The notes: generated by a model from the sequence alone, not told the origin. Positions 28,703 through 37,345 are shown, counted from the first letter of the stretch. The stretch: 64,000 bases of DNA from Rhodospirillaceae bacterium (GCA_022843945.1 JALHMR010000004.1:124001-188000), one strand, 5' to 3'. Numbers and translations: made by a program.

Positions 28703-28727
28703 AAAACCCTAAGTCTTTCGGGTTTTT
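28703..28727. terminator. possible weak terminator overlapping the xerD stop
   Basis: AAAACCC (28703-28709) and GGGTTTT (28720-28726) can pair across a 10-nt loop, with T-runs forming part of the stem. It overlaps the xerD stop codon (28709-28711). The stem is only 7 bp with four A-T pairs, so it is marginal. Confidence 0.3.
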
Positions 28728-29683
28728 GCGCCTGCGAGACCGGATTTTGCGGTCGCGAGAGGATGCTTCTCCCGGACCAGCCGCGTGAGCCGTTCGCGCG
28801 CCACATGCGTGTAGATCTGGGTCGTCGCGATGTCGGCGTGGCCGAGCATCTGTTGCACGCTGCGCAAATCGGCACCGTGATCGACGAGATGGCTCGCGAA
28901 GGCATGGCGCAGCACGTGGGGCGACAGGCGGCGCGGATCAATACCCGCGGCCGGCGCCAGCGCCTTGAGAAGCTGCGCGATACGCGCAGGAGTCACGTGA
29001 CCTGACCGTCCGTGGGAGGGAAACAGGAAGGACGAGGTACCTCCTTCGGGCAGCAGCGTCTCCCGAACGCGCAACCAGGTGACGATAGCCTCGTGCGCCG
29101 GCGCGCTCAACGGCACGAGCCGTTCCTTGCTGCCCTTGCCGCGCACGGTGAGAAAGCGGCCATCGCGCGCCAGCGCCGAGAGCGGCAGCCCGGCCAGTTC
29201 CGAGACGCGCAAGCCGGCGGCGTAGAAAACCTCGAGCATGACGACGAGGCGCTCGCGTTCCGGCGAGGGGAGTTCGCCGGCGGCGGCGATCAGCGCCGTG
29301 ACTTCGGCCTCGGACAGGGTCTTGGGCAACGGGCGACCGAGACGCGGCGCGTCGATCCGCGACATCGGATCGTCTTCCCGTATGCCTTCGGCAACCAGGA
29401 AGCGGTGGAACTGGCGCAAGGCCGACAGGCGGCGTGCCGCGGTGCGCGGGCTCAAGCCGCGCTCGGTCGTCTGCACGAGATAGGCGCGCACGCTGGCTTC
29501 GTCGGCATCGTGGACGCTATGGCCGCGCTTGCCGACGAAGCCGCCGAAATCGGCGAGGTCGCGCGCGTAGGCACGCAAGGTATGTGGCGAGGCGTTGCGC
29601 TCGGCTGCCATCATCTCGAAGAAGGCCTCGGCGTGGCGATAGGCCGAGGCGATACCACGCGGCTTCGGGCCGCCGCCAGCCAT
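28709..29683 (-). CDS. xerD: site-specific tyrosine recombinase XerD
   Basis: This 324-residue recombinase resolves chromosome dimers at dif together with XerC. The N-terminal SAM-like core-binding domain includes ERNASPHTLRAYARDL. The catalytic domain carries Arg in AAGLRVSELAGL, Lys in RGKGSKER, His/Arg in SPHVLRHAFASHL, His in LGHADIATTQ and the nucleophile Tyr in QIYTHV. Length and motifs fit XerD, though XerC is a close paralogue. The ATG at 29683 overlaps the stop of the preceding exported-protein gene (ATGA), showing co-transcription. The C-terminal tail is basic. Confidence 0.93.
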   Translation of the reverse strand: MAGGGPKPRGIASAYRHAEAFFEMMAAERNASPHTLRAYARDLADFGGFVGKRGHSVHDADEASVRAYLVQTTERGLSPRTAARRLSALRQFHRFLVAEGIREDDPMSRIDAPRLGRPLPKTLSEAEVTALIAAAGELPSPERERLVVMLEVFYAAGLRVSELAGLPLSALARDGRFLTVRGKGSKERLVPLSAPAHEAIVTWLRVRETLLPEGGTSSFLFPSHGRSGHVTPARIAQLLKALAPAAGIDPRRLSPHVLRHAFASHLVDHGADLRSVQQMLGHADIATTQIYTHVARERLTRLVREKHPLATAKSGLAGAKTRKT

Positions 29684-31527
29684 CACAGGCCGGCGGCGAT
29701 CGCCGTTTCGACGGCCAGCGCCCGCGCGTCAGCATCGAGGCCGACGGCGCGCAGCGCATCGAGGACCAGGGCTACCGTATGAGGGGCGGCACCCGCGGCA
29801 CCGTCGCCGCCGAGCAGCGACAGGGAGAACAGGGCCGTCTCTCCGGTGCGCCCGGATTCGAGGGCCGCGCCCAGGCCCAGCCACAGGCCGAGATTGGGCA
29901 TCGGCATGCTGTCCCGGCCCAGGCTGCCCGAGAGCAGCGAAGCCACGAGGCCGACATCCGGCCGTTCGCCCGATGAGGCGAGCAAGGTCGCCAGAAGGGC
30001 GGCGCGGCTGTTGGTGCTCGCGGTGCCGGCTTTCTCCTGCGCCTCGCGCCAGGCGGCAAAGCGCGCCGCGACCGGGGTCTTGTCGGTGGTCCGTTCCTGG
30101 CTGTCGGCCAGCCAGACGATCGGCCAGAGCAGGGTTTCGGCGGTGGTCGCCAGTTCGTTGCCGGTGGCGGCCTCGGCCCGCAGCACGGTGCGCCACGCCC
30201 GCGCCTCTTCGAGCCGGCCGGCGAAGGTCAGGGCACGCACCGCATCGGGCGCGAAGAAGACGAGTTCCTGCGAGGGCTGCATGTCGGCGAGCAGCGGCAA
30301 GGCCACGCGCACGGCGGTGGCATAGCCGCCGCGCTCACGCGCCAGGCGCCAGCTGCGCTGCAGCGCCTCGGCACGCCCCACGGCGACCGTCTGCGCCTTG
30401 GCGGCGCGATACATGACGGCGCGGCCGCGCGGCCCCTTGTCACCCTGGGCGAAGGTCAGCGCATTCGCCAACTGGTCGGGATTGAAGGTCACCGAATCGT
30501 AAAGTTGCCCCAGAGCTTCCGCGGACAGGGAGCCAAAAGCCTCGGCGCGCTCCGCCGCAATCAGCCTTGTGTCGGCCGTGGCATTGGGCGTGGTGGCAAT
30601 CATGCGCAGGAGCACCGGATCGCCGGAATTCGCCAGATCCGGCGGTACGTTCTGGCGCGTGGCGCGCAGCATCGCCAGGTGAAGCGGCGTGGCCTCGGGC
30701 AGGCCGGTGACGGTCGAGCGAGCGTCGCCGCCGAGATTGGCGATCAGGCGCGCGAATACCGGATCATCCGGCGCGTTGGTCTCGCGCAGCATCGTCAGGC
30801 CGAGCTGGGCGCGGCCATGTTCGTTGGCCAGGGCCTGGCAGAAGATGAACGCCTTCTGCCAATAGGCGTCGTTCAGCCGGTCGAGGCGGCCACGGGTGAG
30901 GGTGCAGGCGCCTGAATGGTCATAGGCGGCGAAGGCGGCATCGAGCAGCACGCGGGAGAGCTCGTCGTCCTCGAGACGCTGCGGCACCAGCCGGGCGAGG
31001 TTGGCGGCCGCTTCGCTATCGCCGATGGCCATGACCTTCGTCGCGCGCAGCCCGACGAAGGTCGGGGTCTTGGCCTTGGTCTCGGGTGTCGTGGTCGAGG
31101 CCGGTGGGTCGGCCGGCGGCGGGCCGGAGACCAGCAGAATCCGCTTGGCCAGGTCGCGGGCCGGCATCGAGACGACGGGGCTGGGCAGGGCGACGATCAG
31201 GCGGTCGATAAGGTCGCGGCGCGAGCCGTCCCAGGCGCCGCCGCCCGGCGGCAGGCCGGCTTTGCCGGGTTCGTGCAGCCCGACCGAATCGGTGGCGATC
31301 GGCGCCGTCCGGCCGACCTCGATCAGCGGTGCCGGCGTTTCGCTCGGCCGTTCCGATCCGGCCGCCGGAGCGGGCGCGGGCGGGGCGGCGTCGCGGGTGA
31401 CCATCGGCGGCGGGGTGAGCCGGACCGGAGGCCCGGCCTGGGCCAGGGCTTCGCCGGCAAGGGCGATCAGCAACGGCCCCGTAAGCGCGGCCGTCAGGCA
31501 CCGCGCCTTAGCGCGAGAACCGATCAT
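29683..31527 (-). CDS. exported alpha-helical-repeat protein of unknown function
   Basis: This 614-residue protein has a signal peptide (CLTAALTGPLLIALAGEALAQA, cleavage near residue 32). A Pro/Ala/Thr-rich low-complexity stretch of about 60 residues comes next, then a long helical region suggestive of TPR- or HEAT-like repeats (LDRLNDAYWQKAFIFCQALA and repeated ALxxL patterns). No enzymatic motif is visible. It sits between a 50-aa membrane-protein gene and xerD in an overlapping three-gene operon. A periplasmic scaffold role is possible. The ATG at 31527 was chosen because it starts the signal peptide. Confidence 0.82.
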   Translation of the reverse strand: MIGSRAKARCLTAALTGPLLIALAGEALAQAGPPVRLTPPPMVTRDAAPPAPAPAAGSERPSETPAPLIEVGRTAPIATDSVGLHEPGKAGLPPGGGAWDGSRRDLIDRLIVALPSPVVSMPARDLAKRILLVSGPPPADPPASTTTPETKAKTPTFVGLRATKVMAIGDSEAAANLARLVPQRLEDDELSRVLLDAAFAAYDHSGACTLTRGRLDRLNDAYWQKAFIFCQALANEHGRAQLGLTMLRETNAPDDPVFARLIANLGGDARSTVTGLPEATPLHLAMLRATRQNVPPDLANSGDPVLLRMIATTPNATADTRLIAAERAEAFGSLSAEALGQLYDSVTFNPDQLANALTFAQGDKGPRGRAVMYRAAKAQTVAVGRAEALQRSWRLARERGGYATAVRVALPLLADMQPSQELVFFAPDAVRALTFAGRLEEARAWRTVLRAEAATGNELATTAETLLWPIVWLADSQERTTDKTPVAARFAAWREAQEKAGTASTNSRAALLATLLASSGERPDVGLVASLLSGSLGRDSMPMPNLGLWLGLGAALESGRTGETALFSLSLLGGDGAAGAAPHTVALVLDALRAVGLDADARALAVETAIAAGL

Positions 31528-31660
31528 TGGGAATGACCTTTTCAATTTTGGCGGACGGGGCTGGGATATCCCAGGCAGCGAGAAAGATCCCGAGCCCTCC
31601 GATGATGACAACGATGAGGACCAGGACAAGGATAACGAGGGGACGCTGGAGCGCGTTCAT
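31508..31660 (-). CDS. 50-residue single-pass membrane protein
   Basis: This reading frame is too short for ordinary gene callers. It encodes MNALQRPLVILVLVLIVVII, then GGLGIFLAAWDIPAPSAK and a polar end IEKVIPNDRFSR. Residues 8-30 form one strong transmembrane helix, with a basic N-terminus inside and an IPAP motif after the membrane. Its stop lies 20 nt inside the start region of the 614-residue exported-protein gene in another frame, so translation is coupled. The hydrophobic composition and clean start in the gap toward divergent aroK make it a convincing real gene. It may tether its exported neighbour to the inner membrane. Confidence 0.72.
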   Translation of the reverse strand: MNALQRPLVILVLVLIVVIIGGLGIFLAAWDIPAPSAKIEKVIPNDRFSR

Positions 31661-31837
31661 GGCCTTATTTCAGGGGAAGAAGGGACCGTGCCGGACGCCC
31701 GGGCAGGCGGCGCGGCTCGCGGATTTCCTTCTAAGTGGCGGATTCTGCTAAACTATGAGTATGGCAATTCCACGGCAGTCTATCGGGTCACCCGGCCCCG
31801 ATCAATTCGGCCCGTTCGGCATTCGGTCCTGACTGCC

Positions 31838-32443
31838 ATGAACGCGTCAACCACGTTACCGCCCGAACCGGCGGCCGCGGCGGATATCCTGCAGGCCGGG
31901 CGCCCGGGACGGACCATCGTCCTCGTCGGATTGATGGGGGCCGGCAAGAGCTCGATCGGCCGGCGCCTGGCCCAACGCTTGAGCCTGGCCTTTATCGACG
32001 CCGACAAGGAAATCGAGTCCGCGGCCGGCTGCTCGATCGAGGAAATCTTCGAACGGCTGGGCGAACAGGCCTTCCGTGACGGCGAGCGCCGGGTGATTCT
32101 GCGCCTGCTGGACGATCCGCCGCATGTGCTGGCGACGGGCGGCGGGGCCTTCATGGACCCCCTCATCCGCGCCCGTATCAAGGAACGGGCGGTCTCCGTC
32201 TGGCTGCATGCCGATCTCGATCTGCTCGTCCGCCGGGTGAGCCGGCGCAGCAACCGCCCCCTGCTCAAGAACGGCAATCCGCGTGATGTCCTGGCGAGCC
32301 TGATGGAACGGCGCTACCCCGTCTACGCCGAGGCCGATATCCGGGTCGACAGCGCCGACGGTCCGCCCGAGCAGACGGTCCAGCGCGTCGCCGATGCCCT
32401 GTCGCGCTTCACGCAGCGCCCGATGAACGGGACTTCGACATGA
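31838..32443 (+). CDS. aroK: shikimate kinase
   Basis: This 201-residue kinase phosphorylates the 3-hydroxyl of shikimate in the aromatic amino-acid pathway. It has the P-loop GLMGAGKSS, the Asp/Arg shikimate-binding DADKEIE, FRDGERR, the ATGGGAF motif and the lid RRSNRPLL. An N-terminal extension of about 25 residues precedes the P-loop domain. The ATG at 31838 is the first plausible start after a 177-nt divergent spacer. The stop overlaps the aroB ATG (ATGA), giving an aroKB operon as in many proteobacteria. Confidence 0.95.
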   Translation: MNASTTLPPEPAAAADILQAGRPGRTIVLVGLMGAGKSSIGRRLAQRLSLAFIDADKEIESAAGCSIEEIFERLGEQAFRDGERRVILRLLDDPPHVLATGGGAFMDPLIRARIKERAVSVWLHADLDLLVRRVSRRSNRPLLKNGNPRDVLASLMERRYPVYAEADIRVDSADGPPEQTVQRVADALSRFTQRPMNGTST

Positions 32444-33552
32444 GCGCCGGAGCCGACCAGATCCGGGTCGATCTCGGCCAGCGCGCCTACGACGTGATCG
32501 TGGGTGGCGGCCTGTTCGAGCGGGCGGGAGAGCTCGTCGTACCCCATGTGAAGCGCAAGCGCGTGTTCGTCATCACCGATGCGAATGTGGGGCCCAAGCA
32601 TGGTCCCCGGCTGGAACAGAGTCTGCGGGCGAGCGGCCTTGCCGTGTCGACCATCGTGCTGCCGCCGGGCGAAGGCTCGAAGAGCTGGCAGCAGCTCGGT
32701 CTTTTGCTCGACCAGATTCTCGATCAACGCCCCGAGCGCGGCGATGTTCTGCTGGCGCTGGGCGGTGGGGTGATCGGCGATCTCGTCGGCCTGGCCGCCA
32801 GCCTGGTGCTGCGCGGCATCGATTTCATCCAGGCGCCGACGACCCTGCTCGCCCAGGTCGACAGCTCGGTCGGCGGCAAGACCGGGGTCAATACGCGCCA
32901 GGGCAAGAATCTGGTCGGTGCGTTTCACCAGCCCCGTTTGGTGTTGGCCGATCTCGATGCTCTCGGCACGTTGCCGAAGCGCGAGCTGCTTGCCGGCTAT
33001 GCCGAAACCGTGAAGTACGGGCTGATCGACGACCCCGCCTTCTTTGCCTGGTGCGAGGCCAATGGCGCGGCCCTGCTGGCCGGCGACGTCGCGGCACGGC
33101 AATACGCCGTCGCTTATGCGGTGCGCTCCAAGGCCCGCAGCGTGGCGGCGGATGAGCGCGAAACCGGTGTCCGCGCGCTGCTCAATCTCGGTCACACCTT
33201 CGGCCATGCGCTGGAGGCCGCTCTCGGCTATTCCGACGCGCTGCTGCATGGCGAGGGTGTCGCCATTGGCATGGTGCTCGCGCATGAACTGTCGGTGCGG
33301 CTTGGCTTGTGCCCGGCCGAGGATGCGGCGCGTGTGCGGCGCCATCTGGCGTCGGTCGGCCTGCCGGTGGCGCCGCCGGCGCGGCTCGGCAATACCGCCA
33401 GCCAGCTCGTCGATCTGATGGGCCAGGACAAGAAGGTGCGCGATGGCCGGATCACCTTCATCCTGACGCGCGGGATCGGACGCGCCTTCATCGAGCGCGA
33501 TGTCGACACGGCGGTAGTGCGCGACATTCTGGATCGAGCGCTCGCGGCATAG
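32440..33552 (+). CDS. aroB: 3-dehydroquinate synthase
   Basis: This 370-residue NAD- and metal-dependent enzyme cyclises DAHP to 3-dehydroquinate. The NAD-binding stretch is VLPPGEGSKSW followed by LALGGGVIGDLVGLAAS. Substrate- and metal-site segments are TTLLAQVDSSVGGKTGVN, AETVKYGLI and LNLGHTFGHALE, followed by HGEGVAIGM. It is translationally coupled to aroK through a 4-nt overlap. The next gene starts three bases after its stop. Confidence 0.97.
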   Translation: MSAGADQIRVDLGQRAYDVIVGGGLFERAGELVVPHVKRKRVFVITDANVGPKHGPRLEQSLRASGLAVSTIVLPPGEGSKSWQQLGLLLDQILDQRPERGDVLLALGGGVIGDLVGLAASLVLRGIDFIQAPTTLLAQVDSSVGGKTGVNTRQGKNLVGAFHQPRLVLADLDALGTLPKRELLAGYAETVKYGLIDDPAFFAWCEANGAALLAGDVAARQYAVAYAVRSKARSVAADERETGVRALLNLGHTFGHALEAALGYSDALLHGEGVAIGMVLAHELSVRLGLCPAEDAARVRRHLASVGLPVAPPARLGNTASQLVDLMGQDKKVRDGRITFILTRGIGRAFIERDVDTAVVRDILDRALAA

Positions 33553-33555
33553 CGC

Positions 33556-34875
33556 ATGGAGCCATCGTTCGACCTTGGCCTGCCCCTCTGGCTAGCCGCC
33601 ACCATCATTATCCTGCTGCTGGCGGTCTCGGCGCTGCTGTCCGTCTCGGAAACGGCGCTGACCAGCGCTTCGCGTCCCCGGCTGTTCGGGCTGGCGCGCA
33701 AAGGCAATCGACGGGCGCAGCGGGTCAACCGGCTGCGCGAGAAACAGGACCAGGTTCTGGCCTCTATCCTGCTCGGCAATAACCTGGTCAATATCGTCGC
33801 CTCGGCGCTGGCGACCGGCCTGCTCGTCGACCTGTTCGGCGATGCCGGCGTCGCCTATTCGGCGCTGGCTATGACCGTGCTGATCGTGATTTTCGGCGAG
33901 GTCCTGCCCAAGACCCTCGCCGTCAACCGGCCGGTGCGCACCATTCTCGCCTTCGTGGGCTTCGTCGAGATCACGTTCAAGGCCCTGGCGCCGGTCAGCC
34001 GCGCCATGCAGTGGGTGGTAGGCCATGTCCTGCGGATGTTCGGCGTGCATCTCGGCCGCGGCGCCAGCGTTTCCGAGGAGGAGCTGCGCGGCGCCATCGA
34101 GCTGCATGGCGGCCCGGACGCCGACGAGAAGCGGGAGCGCGCCATGCTGCGCTCGATCCTCGATCTCGCCGAGGTCGAGGTCGGGCAGATCATGATCCAC
34201 CGGCGCCAGGTCGCCTCGATCGACGCCGATCAGAAGCCTTCGGCGATTCTCGAGCAGGCCCTGGCGAGCCGGCACACCCGCATCCCGATCTGGCGCGGAC
34301 AGCCCGACAATGTGATCGGCGTGCTGCACGCCAAGGCGATGCTGCAGGCGCTGCGCGCGCATCGCGGCGATCCCGATGCAATCAATGTCCTGGAAGTGGC
34401 GACCCGGCCCTGGTTCATTCCCGAGTCGACCCGGCTGCTGGATCAGCTCGAGGCATTCCGGCGGCGGCACGAGCATTTCGCCCTCGTGGTCGACGAGTAC
34501 GGGGCGTTGCTCGGCGTGGTCACGCTCGAGGACATCCTCGAGGAGATTGTCGGCGACATCGCGGAGCGGCATGAGTACCGCATGCCGGGCGTGCGTCCGC
34601 AATCCGATGGAAGCTATATCCTCGACGGCCATGTGACGATCCGCGAGCTCAATCGTGAATTCGACTGGCATCTCCCCGATACAGCGGCCGACACCATCGC
34701 CGGGCTCGTGCTGCACGAAGCCCGCCGCATCCCCGATGTTGGCCAGATATTCAATTTCTACGGTTTTCGCTTCGAGATCCTGCGGCGGCGGCGCAACCAG
34801 ATCCAGGCCCTTCGCCTGACTCCGCCGACGAGCAAGACCGCGGCGCCGCTCGCCGTTGGTGCAATGGCTGAATAG
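33556..34875 (+). CDS. HlyC/CorC (DUF21-CBS) family membrane protein
   Basis: This 439-residue inner-membrane protein has four domains in order: an N-terminal CNNM/DUF21 transmembrane domain (about residues 10-190, including LLSVSETALTSASRPRLFGLA and FGEVLPKTLAVNRP), two CBS domains (about 215-335) and a C-terminal CorC_HlyC domain (FDWHLPDTAADTIAGLVLHE). Family members are linked to Mg2+/Co2+ homeostasis; direct transport by this protein is unproven. It directly follows aroB by three bases. The name hemolysin-related is historical. Confidence 0.92.
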   Translation: MEPSFDLGLPLWLAATIIILLLAVSALLSVSETALTSASRPRLFGLARKGNRRAQRVNRLREKQDQVLASILLGNNLVNIVASALATGLLVDLFGDAGVAYSALAMTVLIVIFGEVLPKTLAVNRPVRTILAFVGFVEITFKALAPVSRAMQWVVGHVLRMFGVHLGRGASVSEEELRGAIELHGGPDADEKRERAMLRSILDLAEVEVGQIMIHRRQVASIDADQKPSAILEQALASRHTRIPIWRGQPDNVIGVLHAKAMLQALRAHRGDPDAINVLEVATRPWFIPESTRLLDQLEAFRRRHEHFALVVDEYGALLGVVTLEDILEEIVGDIAERHEYRMPGVRPQSDGSYILDGHVTIRELNREFDWHLPDTAADTIAGLVLHEARRIPDVGQIFNFYGFRFEILRRRRNQIQALRLTPPTSKTAAPLAVGAMAE

Positions 34876-34892
34876 TCCCGCTTGCGGGGCGT

Positions 34893-34921
34893 TTGGGTCT
34901 GCCGGCATTCCGCTCTATAAT
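34893..34921 (+). promoter_or_regulatory. promoter of the CBS-domain gene
   Basis: TTGGGT (34893-34898), a 17-nt spacer and a perfect TATAAT (34916-34921) form a good sigma-70-type promoter. It begins 17 nt after the upstream gene stop and lies 55 nt before the ATG at 34977, pointing the right way. Confidence 0.65.
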
Positions 34922-34976
34922 GCTTCGGGGAGCGTTCGTTCCAAGGCCCACTCAGGCCGGAGCGGTGGAGGATCCG

Positions 34977-35426
34977 ATGAAGGCAAAGATCATTCCCGAC
35001 GTCATCGGCAAGCAGGATCTGGTCCTGGTCAGCGGCGATACGACCGTACGCGAGGCTGCCAAGCTCATGGCTTCGCGTAAGATCGGCGCGGTCATGGTCG
35101 GCGAGGGCCAGACCATCGATGGGATCTTCACCGAGCGTGACCTTGCCACCAAGGTCGTGGCTCCCGGGCGCGACCCGGAAAAGGTCCGGCTCTCGGAGGT
35201 CATGACCAACAAGCCCGACACGATCCGGCCCGACGAGACGGCCGGCGATGCGCTCGAGCGGATGAGCCGAGGAAACTACCGCCACCTGCCGGTCGTAGAC
35301 CAGGGCAAGCTCGTCGGCATGGTTTCGGTGCGCGACATCTACGCGGCCGTCCTGAATGAGCTCAAGGATGAGCTGCATGATCGAGAGGCCTTCATCCAGG
35401 GCTCGGCGGGCTACGGCCTGAACTGA
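34977..35426 (+). CDS. two-CBS-domain protein
   Basis: This 149-residue protein consists of a tandem CBS pair: TVREAAKLMASRKIGAVMV with GIFTERDLATKVVA, and ETAGDALERMSRGNYRHLPVV with GMVSVRDIYAAV. CBS pairs sense adenine nucleotides. Stand-alone versions of this size are common in alphaproteobacteria and generally lack a known partner. The ATG at 34977 has a GGTGGAGG ribosome site and a recognisable promoter upstream. No other domain is visible. Confidence 0.92.
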   Translation: MKAKIIPDVIGKQDLVLVSGDTTVREAAKLMASRKIGAVMVGEGQTIDGIFTERDLATKVVAPGRDPEKVRLSEVMTNKPDTIRPDETAGDALERMSRGNYRHLPVVDQGKLVGMVSVRDIYAAVLNELKDELHDREAFIQGSAGYGLN

Positions 35427-35516
35427 TCCCGCCACGGGGTCCGGGCCCCTCGGGTTTCGGTTCGGCGCGTCCGGCGCTAGAGTGCGGGTTCGCGCAACCC
35501 GCACCTGGATCACTCT

Positions 35517-36080
35517 ATGCCGTTATCGCCTCCCGTCGACCGTGAGCCTCTGCACCGCCGTCGCGTCGAATGCCGCGGCTACCGCCGCAAGGACGGGCTC
35601 TGGGATATCGAGGGCCATATCGTCGACATCAAGACCTACAGCTTCCCCAACGATTTTCGCGGCGAGATCCGGGCCGGCGAGCCACTGCACGAGATGTGGA
35701 TCCGCCTGACGGTGGACGACAACATGATGGTGCACGACATCGAAGCGGTGACCGATGCCAGCCCGTACCGGATGTGTCCGGACATCACGCCGGCCTTCGC
35801 CGTGCTCAAGGGTCTGAGGATCGCGCCTGGCTGGACGCAGGCCGTGAAGGACCGTTTGGGCGGGCCGCAGGGCTGTACGCATCTGGTCGAGCTGCTGGGC
35901 CCGGTGGCGACGGTGGCCTATCAGACCATGGTGGCGGTGCGGAAGCAGAAGCTGGCGGAGACTCCGCGCGGCAAGCGGCCGGGCGTGCTCAACAGCTGTT
36001 ATGCCTATCGCAGCGAGAGCGAGATCGTGCGCGAGCGCTGGCCGGATTTCTATACGGGACCGAAGGAAGCCAGCCCTTAG
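35517..36080 (+). CDS. DUF2889 family protein
   Basis: This 187-residue cytosolic protein matches the DUF2889 family. It shows LHRRRVECRGYRRKDGLWDIEGHIVDIKTY, EPLHEMWIRLTVDDNMMVHDIEAVTDASPY and GCTHLVELLGPVATVAYQT. Cysteines and histidines in GCTHL may be functional. The family function is not established. An upstream gap of 90 nt separates it from the CBS protein gene. It ends convergently six bases before the RHH gene end. Confidence 0.88.
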   Translation: MPLSPPVDREPLHRRRVECRGYRRKDGLWDIEGHIVDIKTYSFPNDFRGEIRAGEPLHEMWIRLTVDDNMMVHDIEAVTDASPYRMCPDITPAFAVLKGLRIAPGWTQAVKDRLGGPQGCTHLVELLGPVATVAYQTMVAVRKQKLAETPRGKRPGVLNSCYAYRSESEIVRERWPDFYTGPKEASP

Positions 36081-36086
36081 GCGCGC

Positions 36087-36374
36087 TCAGTCGCCGGCGA
36101 TCGCGGATTGCTGCGGGGGCGAGTTGTCGGCGCCCGGCTCCTGCGTATCGCTGCCGTTGCCGGCAAGGCCGCGATAATAGTCCATCATCGCCACTCGGAC
36201 GGCCGAACTCAGGTTTGCGTGACGGGCCCGTTTGGCGATGCGGGTGCAGATCTCGCCGATATCGGCGTGTTCGCGCTCGGCGACATCCTTGAGCGCATCC
36301 CAGAATTGCGTCTCGAGCCGCATACTGGTGCGGCGGCCCGCGATGCGCACGCTGCGTGGTGCGTTACTCCCCAT
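36087..36374 (-). CDS. ribbon-helix-helix (RHH_4-type) DNA-binding protein
   Basis: This 95-residue protein carries a PF13467-type ribbon-helix-helix domain at residues about 7-65: the SVRIAGRRTSMRLETQFW strand, then ALKDVAEREHADIGEICTRIAKRARHANL (helices). A disordered Asp/Ser/Gln-rich tail follows. The family is typical of alphaproteobacteria and presumably regulates genes, possibly its own. The ATG at 36374 was chosen over upstream in-frame codons because a consensus -10 box ends 7 nt upstream, which excludes longer forms and implies a leaderless transcript. Confidence 0.87.
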   Translation of the reverse strand: MGSNAPRSVRIAGRRTSMRLETQFWDALKDVAEREHADIGEICTRIAKRARHANLSSAVRVAMMDYYRGLAGNGSDTQEPGADNSPPQQSAIAGD

Positions 36375-36381
36375 GGGTCGT

Positions 36382-36410
36382 ATTACAATCAAACGGCGTG
36401 AGTTTGTCAA
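36382..36410 (-). promoter_or_regulatory. strong promoter of the RHH gene, probably leaderless
   Basis: Read on the minus strand, TTGACA (36410-36405) is followed by a 17-nt spacer and TGTAAT (36387-36382). The expected start point, about 7 nt after the -10 box, falls on or next to the A of the ATG at 36374. No Shine-Dalgarno can fit in between. The upstream 70 nt are AT-rich. Confidence 0.65.
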
Positions 36411-36491
36411 CATCACACGCATAAAGTGTAACTAAATTTCTAAATAAATTCCGTGGGTTGGTTGGTTAAGTTAAGGCACTGGTAATGTTGC

Positions 36492-36773
36492 TTAACCGCG
36501 CGGCGGGTCCTCTGCCGGGGTGCGGGTTTGCAGGGCCAGGGCGTGAACCCGGTCGCTAAGCTCGGCCGCCAGGACTGAATAAACCAGGCGTTGCCGCTCG
36601 ACTCGCGTCTTTCCGGCAAAGGCGGCGGCGACGATTTCGACACTGAAATGGGTCTCGCCCTCCGGCCGCGCTCCCGCATGGCCGGCGTGCTTGTGCGAAT
36701 CATCAACGATCTCCAGCCGCGTCGGCCGGAAGGTTTCGGTGAGCTTGCGGCGCATCGTCTCGGCAACGGTCAC
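36492..36773 (-). CDS. bolA: BolA family protein
   Basis: This 93-residue BolA-like protein has the RPTRLEIVDDSHKHAGHAG core with the invariant histidine region, then THFSVEIVAAAFAGKTRVERQRLVYSVLAAEL. BolA proteins partner monothiol glutaredoxins in iron and redox sensing and affect envelope genes. It starts with GTG at 36773, overlapping the stop of the PadR-like gene by 4 nt; an internal ATG at 36755 is less likely. A 7-bp inverted repeat (36464-36470 with 36491-36497) overlaps its stop codon. Confidence 0.92.
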   Translation of the reverse strand: MTVAETMRRKLTETFRPTRLEIVDDSHKHAGHAGARPEGETHFSVEIVAAAFAGKTRVERQRLVYSVLAAELSDRVHALALQTRTPAEDPPRG

Positions 36774-37345
36774 GGTTTTGGCTCCTGTAGCGCATCCAGG
36801 CGCTGCTGGTACCAGCGGCGCCGGTCCTCGGTTTGCGACAGCTCGTGATCCAGCCAGTCGCCCAGCGCCGCGCCGGGGCCTGCGTCGTGGCGGCGAAGGT
36901 CCGTCAGGCGCGCGAGCTCTGCGGTTGCCAGCTCGATCAGGCTCTCAAACTGGGTCCGCTGGTCGTCGAGGGACAGAAGATGGAGGAAGCGAAGCTTCAG
37001 CGCCACGACCATGCGGGTGAGGTCTGTCATGGGGGCGCGAACGCGGCTGGTGAGGAGCTCGTGCAGGGCGGCTCGCCCGGCCTCGGTCAGGCGTACGCGG
37101 GTGTCCGCCCGGAGGCTGTGGCTGGGGCCGGCGCGCACGTCGATCGGCTCGATCAGGCCCTCATGGCGCAGCAGCTCGATGGAGGTGCCCAGGACGTCGA
37201 GCGTCGGGCCCAGCATGCGGCTGACGAAATGCCGGACATCGACCGCCAGGTCGCCGTAAGGGCGTTCCCCGTTGGCCAGAATGCCAAGCGCGGCGAGGCG
37301 TACCGCCTCCGTGGGGATCAGCGAGTGATCGCGAAACTTCGGCAT
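36770..37345 (-). CDS. PadR-like winged-helix regulator
   Basis: This 191-residue protein has an N-terminal winged helix (LIPTEAVRLAALGILANGERPYGDLA, then SIELLRHEGLIEP and VRLTEAGRAALHELL) and a C-terminal helical dimerisation domain (LKLRFLHLLSLDDQRTQFESLI). This layout is like Vir/PadR-family repressors, whose effectors are often phenolic or antibiotic-like. The match is by architecture, so confidence is moderate. It overlaps bolA by four bases and lies 63 nt downstream of the hemA end, so it may be co-transcribed with both. Confidence 0.72.
   Translation of the reverse strand: MPKFRDHSLIPTEAVRLAALGILANGERPYGDLAVDVRHFVSRMLGPTLDVLGTSIELLRHEGLIEPIDVRAGPSHSLRADTRVRLTEAGRAALHELLTSRVRAPMTDLTRMVVALKLRFLHLLSLDDQRTQFESLIELATAELARLTDLRRHDAGPGAALGDWLDHELSQTEDRRRWYQQRLDALQEPKP

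Noticed and set aside
36464-36497. bolA terminator
   Set aside because: The 7-bp repeat GGTTAAG/CTTAACC encloses a 20-nt loop, overlaps the stop codon and lacks a GC-rich stem or T-run.
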